64,000 nucleotides of DNA from Clostridia bacterium (GTDB lineage Bacteria; Bacillota; Clostridia; Oscillospirales; Acutalibacteraceae): positions 62,001 through 126,000 of the forward strand of contig JAFRQM010000037.1 in the NCBI GenBank assembly GCA_017428625.1. The letters run 5' to 3'. The notes beneath the pieces were generated by a model, which was not told where the DNA came from, did not search any database, and saw only the letters and a list, made by a program, of their open reading frames with translations. The position numbers and the translations under genes are program-made. Positions 58,652-64,000 of the stretch are shown one piece after another (the stretch's first letter is position 1; every line of letters starts with the position of its first letter).

Positions 58652-59929
58652 ATGGGTGATTTTGACAAGCTGCTTCGAAAAGAAATGCCTGTGCTTGAGC
58701 GATTTGTGCGATTCCGTATCGGAAATGCGCACGACGCCGACGATGTATTGCAGGAGACCTGCATAGCGGCATTCAGGAACTTTGACGGACTGAAAGACGA
58801 AAACTTTTTCAAACCGTGGCTGTTGGGCATCGCGCGGCACAAGTGCAACGACTATTTCAGAGAGAAAGCAAAATCTATGGAAATACCGATAGACGAGTTG
58901 CGCGAACCCGCATTTTCTTACGGCGTGCAGGGCGTAACGACCGTATCAGTTGTGAGGGAAACGCTTGATTTGCTCGGCGATAAAGATAAACATATGCTGT
59001 ATTTGTATTATTTTAAAGATCTGCCGCAGGATGAAATTGCAAAGCGTCTCGGACTTCCGCTCGGAACAGTCAAAAGCCGCCTGCACAATGCCAAGCAAAG
59101 ATTCAAGAAGAAATACCCTTATATTCCGAAAGGAGAAAGCGAAATGAAACAATTGCCGGAAAAAATGCCGGAATACAAGATAACAAAGATCGACAAACCG
59201 CCGTTTGAAGTCCGTTGGGAAGAACTGATGGGTTGGTTCATCGTTCCGAAGCCGGGCGAAAAACTTGCGTTCGGGATTTACGATCAGCCCGGCGGCAAGC
59301 GCGGTGAGCTGTGTGAACTTGAAGTAACAGGCAAAGCAAAAGTTCACGGAATAGAAGGCGTGGAAATTACAGCGAAAGAATACAATCCGTCAGAGGCAAA
59401 CATAATTGATAACAACAAGAAGGCGGAACGGCGATTTGTAGCGCAGTTGACCGAAACACATTGCCGATTTCTTGCCGAAAGCCATATTGAAAACGGCGTA
59501 AAACAGTTTTTTACCTTTCTCGACGCAGATGAGTTTCTTCCGAACTGGGGTTTTGGTGAAAATAACTGCGGAAATGAGGTTCAGTTGAAGCAAAAAGGTA
59601 TCATGCATACAGACGGTGATACAATCAGCACCGAAGAAAAGAGTTTCCTGCTCGATATCGTCGGCAGATATAAGGTTGAAATCAACGGAAAAGAGTTCGA
59701 CACGGTTTGTGTCATTGATCTTTGGCAGTATGAAGACTATGTCGTTTCGCAGCAGTTTCTCGATAAAAACGGCAAAACAGTTCTGTGGCGCCGATTCAAC
59801 CGCGACGACTGGGCGTTTTCACGATACAAAAAGAAATGGACGGAAATACTGCCGGAAAACGAGCGCCTGACTGTGAACGGCGAAACTTTCGTTCATTGGT
59901 ATGACTGTATAACCGACTATATTATGTAA
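58652..59929 (+). CDS. ECF-type sigma factor with large C-terminal extension (first)
   Basis: The 425-residue protein starts at the ATG at 58652 (GAGGTG upstream). Sigma-2 (about 5-75: ADDVLQETCIAAFRNF, FKPWLLGIARHKCNDYFR) and sigma-4 (about 105-155: LYLYYFKDLPQDEIAKRLGLPLGTVKSRLHNAK) are typical. About 265 extra residues follow (ITKIDKPPFEVRWEELMGWFIVPKPGEK... to WYDCITDYIM), beta-rich with many Trp. The extension shows no membrane helix. No anti-sigma gene is nearby, so it may sense a ligand or hold the sigma inactive. It is followed by a second such gene. Confidence 0.85.
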   Translation: MGDFDKLLRKEMPVLERFVRFRIGNAHDADDVLQETCIAAFRNFDGLKDENFFKPWLLGIARHKCNDYFREKAKSMEIPIDELREPAFSYGVQGVTTVSVVRETLDLLGDKDKHMLYLYYFKDLPQDEIAKRLGLPLGTVKSRLHNAKQRFKKKYPYIPKGESEMKQLPEKMPEYKITKIDKPPFEVRWEELMGWFIVPKPGEKLAFGIYDQPGGKRGELCELEVTGKAKVHGIEGVEITAKEYNPSEANIIDNNKKAERRFVAQLTETHCRFLAESHIENGVKQFFTFLDADEFLPNWGFGENNCGNEVQLKQKGIMHTDGDTISTEEKSFLLDIVGRYKVEINGKEFDTVCVIDLWQYEDYVVSQQFLDKNGKTVLWRRFNRDDWAFSRYKKKWTEILPENERLTVNGETFVHWYDCITDYIM

Positions 59930-59946
59930 GCCGCGCCTATCCGTAT

Positions 59947-59989
59947 TGACATTCTCTGACACTTTAAAAGTGTAAATGCATTTACACTT
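59947..59989 (+). promoter_or_regulatory. 22-bp perfect palindrome upstream of the second sigma gene
   Basis: Positions 59968-59989 (AAGTGTAAATG and its complement) form an exact 22-bp palindrome. Another ACACTT at 59959 gives a second overlapping pair. TTGACA (59947-59952) lies upstream as a possible -35, with a weak -10 inside the palindrome. It is a strong operator candidate. Confidence 0.65.
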
Positions 59990-60009
59990 ATGCGAAAGGA
60001 GGGAATACA

Positions 60010-61611
60010 TTGGACCAAAACGAGATTTTGAAATATGTTGAGCCGATTCTGCAGTTTTGCAAAAAGCGCCTGAATAACAGCCATGATGCCGAAGACCTTG
60101 CAGGCGATATAATACTTAATGTTCTTTCGGGAATGAAAAAGTATGAAATCAAATCGCTTGATGCTTGGGTATGGCGCATAGCTCACAACAGGTATGCGCA
60201 TTTTATCGATGCTGACAGCAAAAATATAATGATATTATCAGGCGATGAATCTGTGTTTGATATAGCCGATCCGTCAGATTATGAAGCAGAAATCGATGAA
60301 AATGAAGAGTTTCAAATGGTCTTTCGGTATCTTCACACTCTTTCATCCTTGTATAAAAACATCTTTGTGGATTATTACCTCGGCGAAAAAAGTGTTCGTG
60401 AACTGTCCGTGAAGTATTCTCTCCCCGAAACAACGGTTAAATGGCGGCTGAATGAAGGCCGCCGAAAAATCAAAGACAGGATTGGAGAAAACGAAATGGA
60501 TAAGGTATATAAACATATCAACTGGAACACTAAAACCTGCAACGGCAATGCGGAACCTGACAGATACCTGCATTCGCAGATAGCGCGCGCAATATGTCTT
60601 GCCGCTTATGAAAAACCTGTGACAGTCGAAGAAATAAGTGTTGCAACCGGCATCCCCACAATGTATATTGAGGACGAATTGCCTGAACTTGAATACGGCG
60701 ACGCAGTTATAAAAACCGGAAACAAATGTGCGACGGATTTCATCATACTCAGTTTAGAAAACAACGGGCAGCTTGAAAAAATTTCGACTGATTTGGTGAA
60801 AAAACTTGCGGACAGTTTCGAAAAGAGTTTCAGTGAAAAAGCCGATTTGGTGAAAAAACTTGATTTTTACGGAAACTGTTTCGGTATGGAACGTTTGGGG
60901 TATATAGCGGTGCCGTTTGTTTTGCGGAATCTTGTAAGTAAAACAAAGACGAAACTTCACTTTGAAAACGGCGCATATCCCGTGAGAAAAGACGGCGGGC
61001 ACGGTTGGTTTATCGTTGCAGAGACCGAAGATGAATGTGAGATTGCAGATGATTACAGTGCCGGCTGCAATGTTGCGGGAGATGACAGCGGAAGCGCTTC
61101 GGCAATGGGATCGCATATATATTATTACTGGGTCAATAAATATTTTAAAAGCAGTATTTATCACGGGTTCGGAATAAGGTGGATGTGCGCTGAAAGTATT
61201 CCGCAAAACAGCGAAAACGGCTTTATAAAAACCGAGTTGAACGATGAGTCTGCCGCTCAACTTATACGCAACAATCTGATTATAAAAAGCGGCAACGGTT
61301 ATATGCTTAATTTCGCTTGCTTCAGCAGAGAGGCGTTTGATGAATTCATTTCTTTGTTTGAAATCGAAAATAAAAAAATATCAACTGCTCTTTCGGAATG
61401 GATAAAGGAATTGAGAAAAGGTTTTGCAGCTTTTGTGCCGAAAAGACTTAATTCGCAGATAAATCAATGGGTATCCTGTTACGCAAACCGGCTTGCGGGA
61501 TATGTGACCGAGGAACTGATAGGCAGAGGAGTGCTTGAAACTCCGCAAAATGAGGTTCCTTTTACAGACGGTGTGTTTTATGTAGAGGGCGAATACATCA
61601 ATAACATTTAG
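60010..61611 (+). CDS. ECF-type sigma factor with large C-terminal extension (second)
   Basis: The 533-residue protein has a TTG start with GGAGGG six bases upstream. Sigma-2 (about 5-80: DAEDLAGDIILNVLSGM, LDAWVWRIAHNRYAHF) and sigma-4 (about 115-155: VDYYLGEKSVRELSVKYSLPETTVKWRLNEGRRK). Then a winged-helix-like module (about 185-245: AICLAAYEKPVTVEEISVATG...) and about 290 residues of unassigned sequence with a Gly-rich segment (DGGHGWFIVAETED). It is cytosolic. The extension differs from that of the first sigma factor, so the two probably sense different signals. Confidence 0.82.
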   Translation: MDQNEILKYVEPILQFCKKRLNNSHDAEDLAGDIILNVLSGMKKYEIKSLDAWVWRIAHNRYAHFIDADSKNIMILSGDESVFDIADPSDYEAEIDENEEFQMVFRYLHTLSSLYKNIFVDYYLGEKSVRELSVKYSLPETTVKWRLNEGRRKIKDRIGENEMDKVYKHINWNTKTCNGNAEPDRYLHSQIARAICLAAYEKPVTVEEISVATGIPTMYIEDELPELEYGDAVIKTGNKCATDFIILSLENNGQLEKISTDLVKKLADSFEKSFSEKADLVKKLDFYGNCFGMERLGYIAVPFVLRNLVSKTKTKLHFENGAYPVRKDGGHGWFIVAETEDECEIADDYSAGCNVAGDDSGSASAMGSHIYYYWVNKYFKSSIYHGFGIRWMCAESIPQNSENGFIKTELNDESAAQLIRNNLIIKSGNGYMLNFACFSREAFDEFISLFEIENKKISTALSEWIKELRKGFAAFVPKRLNSQINQWVSCYANRLAGYVTEELIGRGVLETPQNEVPFTDGVFYVEGEYINNI

Positions 61612-61632
61612 TATTAATGATTATAAGAGTTG

Positions 61633-61656
61633 AGGCGGGGGTTTTGTTCCCCGCCT
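61633..61656 (+). terminator. Hairpin after the second sigma gene
   Basis: AGGCGGGG (61633-61640) and CCCCGCCT (61649-61656) form an 8-bp perfect stem. Confidence 0.6.
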
Positions 61657-61719
61657 TATGAATTAATGGCTTAATCCATTAACAAATGAAACCGGCAGCC
61701 GAACCTTCGGTTCAACTGC

Positions 61720-61745
61720 CTGCCTTTTGGTGCCGGTGGCGGGGG
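61720..61745 (-). repeat. Duplicated 3' end of tRNA-Leu
   Basis: These 26 bases are identical to 61918-61943, which is the CCA end of the tRNA-Leu gene plus downstream bases. The 172 bases between the two copies are GC-rich and contain a perfect hairpin (GAAAACATTCC at 61827-61837 with GGAATGTTTTC at 61841-61851). The pattern is that of a target-site duplication or an element remnant. Confidence 0.7.
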
Positions 61746-61925
61746 ACATCCGCTTCGGCTTCGCCTTGCGTCTTGCGTCCTTGCGGCCGACGCTTTTCGT
61801 CAGCACCCGCTTCGGATTTCGGCGCTGAAAACATTCCGCCGGAATGTTTTCTTAACGCGCCTCACCTTCTCAGGGTTCGCCCGCGCAAAAAAAACAGGCA
61901 GACGAACCTTTGGTTGTCTGCCTTT

Positions 61926-62012
61926 TGGTGCCGGTGGCGGGGGTCGAACCCGCACCCTGTCGCCAGGACCGGATTTTGAGTCCGGCACGTCTGCCAATTC
62001 CATCACACCGGC
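61926..62012 (-). tRNA. tRNA-Leu (anticodon CAA)
   Basis: The 87-nt gene on the minus strand has acceptor GCCGGTG/CACCGGC, discriminator A and encoded CCA. The anticodon stem CCGGA/TCCGG encloses CTCAAAA, giving anticodon CAA. The long variable arm and T-arm GCGGG-TTCGACC-CCCGC are typical of class II tRNA-Leu. The 3' end is duplicated downstream. Confidence 0.95.
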
Positions 62013-62205
62013 TTACCGACTTCCAGTATTATATCTTAATCCCGTTTAAAAATCAAGCGTTTGCCCGAGTTTTCTCATTTATATAAATTTATTAAAATTT
62101 TCTTTAAAAAATTGTTATATATTAATTATATATTAATCTTGAAAAAAAAATAAGTTTAGTATATATTATATCTTGTATCTACAATATTTTGTGGGAGTGG
62201 TGTTT

Positions 62206-62778
62206 TTGAAGCTTCTCGAAGAGCGGATTAAAAACGACGGCAGAGTTTTTCCCGGCAACATCCTTAAGGTTGACAACTTCCTTAATCATCAGATTGATGT
62301 CGGTCTGCTTGAAGCGATGGGCGAAGAGTTTCACCGTCTTTTCGGCAACTGCGGCGTAAACAAAATTCTCACAATCGAGGCGTCGGGCATTGCTATTGCC
62401 TGTATGGCTGCGTTAAAGTTCAATGTTCCGCTTGTGTTTGCCAAAAAGAATCAAACCAAAAACATTTCGGCGGATGTCTATACCTCAAAAGTAACCTCTT
62501 ACACACACGGCAGGGTTTATGACATAATGGTTTCAAAAGATTATCTCAATCCCGGCGACCGTGTGCTGATTATTGATGATTTTCTCGCAAACGGCAAAGC
62601 GCTTGAAGGGCTTATTGATATCGTCCGTCAGGCAGGTGCCGAGGTCGTCGGCGCGGGTATAGCAATTGAAAAATGTTTTCAGCCGGGCGGCAGAGAACTC
62701 CGCGAAAAGGGCATCCGGATTGAATCCCTTGCAATGATTGAATCACTCGACTGCAACATAGTTAAATTTGCTGAGTAA
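62206..62778 (+). CDS. xpt: Xanthine phosphoribosyltransferase
   Basis: The 190-residue protein opens LKLLEERIKNDGRVFPGNILKVDNFLNHQID and has the PRPP-binding motif RVLIIDDFLANGKALEGLIDI (about 117-137). Xpt converts xanthine and PRPP to XMP in purine salvage. The start is a TTG at 62206 with GGAGTGG six bases upstream; the longer open frame from 62173 adds residues absent from the family. The upstream gap (62013-62205) is AT-rich; I see no purine riboswitch in it. A nucleoside-binding lipoprotein follows. Confidence 0.93.
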   Translation: MKLLEERIKNDGRVFPGNILKVDNFLNHQIDVGLLEAMGEEFHRLFGNCGVNKILTIEASGIAIACMAALKFNVPLVFAKKNQTKNISADVYTSKVTSYTHGRVYDIMVSKDYLNPGDRVLIIDDFLANGKALEGLIDIVRQAGAEVVGAGIAIEKCFQPGGRELREKGIRIESLAMIESLDCNIVKFAE

Positions 62779-62813
62779 ATAATTTTTTAAATTATAAATT
62801 GGAGGAAATGACA

Positions 62814-64000
62814 ATGAAAAAGATTCTCGCAATTCTTATGGCACTTGCTCTCGTTCTCGGTCTCGCGGCGTGCGGCGGCAAAACTCCCGCAACACCCGAT
62901 GACAACGGTGGAGAAACAGCGGCGGCAGGCAATTATTCCGACATAAAAATCGGTCTTATCTGCCTTCACGATGAAAACTCCACCTACGACAACAACTTCA
63001 TTCTTGCTCTCAAAGAAGTCCGGACAGAACTCGGTCTCACCGACGATCAGGTTCTCATCAAGACCAACATCGGCGAAGATGACAGCTGCCTTACAACAGC
63101 CGAAGAACTTGTTGATGAAGGCTGCAACATCATTTTCGCAGACTCATTCGGTCACGAGACCTATATGATGCAGGCGGCTCAGGAAAACCCCGATGTTCAG
63201 TTCTGCCACGCAACGGGCACACACGCTCACAACGCGAACATCCCCAACTTCCACAACGCTTTCGCTTCAATCTATGAAGGTCGCTTCCTCGCCGGCGTTG
63301 TCGCGGGTATGAAAGTCAAAGAGATGATTGACAACGGCGACATCACCGCCGACAAAGCAAAAATCGGTTATGTAGGCGCTTTCCCCTATGCTGAAGTTAA
63401 ATCGGGCTACACCAGTTTCTTCCTCGGCGTGCGCTACATAGTTCCCGAGGCAACAATGGAAGTAACATTCACAAACTCCTGGTTTGACATCGCTCTCGAA
63501 AGAGAAGCCGCTCTCAAACTCATCAACAACGGCTGCGTTCTTATCAGTCAGCACGCCGACTCCGAAGGCGCTCCCAAGGCTTGCGAAGAAAAGGGCATTC
63601 CCAATGTTGCCTACAACATCAACACTGCTTCTATCGGTCCCAACACCGCTCTTGTTTCATCCAGAATCAACTGGGCTCCCTACTACAAACTCGCAATTAA
63701 CGCTGTAGCAAAAGGAGAGAACTTTGACGCCGACTGGACCGGCACAATCGCCACCGGCTCCGTTGAACTTCTTGAAATAAATGAATCCGTAGCGGCGGAA
63801 GGCACAGCGGCAAAAGTCGAAGAAGTCAAAAAGGCAATCGAAGCAGGCGAACTTCAGGTTTATGATATCACAACCTTCACCGTTGACGGCAAAACGCTTG
63901 ATTCCTATCAGGCGGATGTCATTGATGACGGCACATTCCAGGGCGACACCGAAGCGGTCTCCGACGGCTACTTCCATGAGAGCGAATACCGTTCGGCTCC
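62814..64000 (+). CDS. BMP-family nucleoside-binding lipoprotein (cut by window edge)
   Basis: The reading frame runs to the end of the window (395 codons) without a stop. It has a lipoprotein signal peptide (MKKILAILMALALVLGLAAC with lipobox LAAC) and an acidic linker. The BMP/PnrA fold follows (YSDIKIGLICLHDENSTYD, EELVDEGCNIIFADSFGH, FASIYEGRFLAGVVAGM, IGYVGAFPYAEVKSGYTSF, NNGCVLISQHADSEG). Relatives bind purine nucleosides for an ABC importer. GGAGG precedes the ATG. Next to xpt it suggests a purine uptake and salvage unit. Confidence 0.9.
   Translation, partial: MKKILAILMALALVLGLAACGGKTPATPDDNGGETAAAGNYSDIKIGLICLHDENSTYDNNFILALKEVRTELGLTDDQVLIKTNIGEDDSCLTTAEELVDEGCNIIFADSFGHETYMMQAAQENPDVQFCHATGTHAHNANIPNFHNAFASIYEGRFLAGVVAGMKVKEMIDNGDITADKAKIGYVGAFPYAEVKSGYTSFFLGVRYIVPEATMEVTFTNSWFDIALEREAALKLINNGCVLISQHADSEGAPKACEEKGIPNVAYNINTASIGPNTALVSSRINWAPYYKLAINAVAKGENFDADWTGTIATGSVELLEINESVAAEGTAAKVEEVKKAIEAGELQVYDITTFTVDGKTLDSYQADVIDDGTFQGDTEAVSDGYFHESEYRSA

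Noticed and set aside
62013-62205. Purine riboswitch upstream of xpt
   Set aside because: Expected for many Firmicutes xpt genes, but the AT-rich leader shows no recognisable three-stem purine aptamer.

Overview
The window looks like a chromosome segment of a low-GC, gut-type Clostridia (probably Oscillospirales/Ruminococcaceae). The evidence is clean AGGAGG ribosome sites, many TTG and GTG starts, BspA-type and Cys-x2-Cys repeat surface proteins, and a Tn1549-like conjugation module. No species can be named from the sequence alone.

Positions 1-17.4 kb are the right end of an integrative conjugative element (ICE), read almost entirely on the minus strand. In transcription order it has ParB, a block of secreted or membrane proteins, PcfB, the VirD4 coupling protein, a DUF4256 cargo gene, Maff2 (VirB2-like), CD1112 (VirB6-like), PrgI (VirB3-like), VirB4, a BRO-N protein, the CD1108 NlpC/P60 hydrolase, a RelE/XRE toxin-antitoxin pair, DUF4315, DUF4366 and topoisomerase III, which is cut by the window edge. 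The ICE relaxase and integrase are not in view.

Positions 17.4-37.4 kb form a second unit flanked by two copies of the 3' half of an initiator tRNA-fMet gene (attA about 17436, attB about 37317). It carries its own tyrosine integrase, excisionase, MobQ relaxase and a recognisable MobQ-type oriT, so it reads as a mobilizable element (IME) that could borrow the neighbouring type IV secretion system. Its cargo is a defence island: an AAA/DUF4143 ATPase; a tight three-gene operon (cytosine methyltransferase, nucleotidyltransferase-fold protein, DUF262 protein); an RHH-fused cytosine methyltransferase with an EcoRII-like endonuclease and Vsr; a winged-helix protein beside a helicase-nuclease; and a DUF3990/XRE toxin-antitoxin pair. 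A decayed third tRNA copy at about 38360 brackets a small AAA ATPase gene, which suggests stepwise accretion at one tRNA.

Positions 38.5-64 kb look chromosomal: a LysR-controlled flavodoxin/acetyltransferase/NTF2/aldo-keto reductase cluster; two large secreted repeat proteins; an operon of phosphoesterases (two PAP-like phosphatases, a PHP-domain protein, a cytosolic metallophosphoesterase) ending in an ECF transporter S component; a WYL regulator; two more phosphatases; a GNAT and an alpha/beta hydrolase; two tandem ECF-type sigma factors with large C-terminal extensions; tRNA-Leu(CAA); xanthine phosphoribosyltransferase; and the start of a BMP-family nucleoside-binding lipoprotein.

The strongest leads for something new are the Dcm-NTase-DUF262 operon (25097-27971), the winged-helix/helicase-nuclease pair (31092-34561), the three-gene secreted beta-domain family in the ICE (11897-14934), and the tandem extended sigma factors with a 22-bp perfect palindrome upstream (58652-61611).
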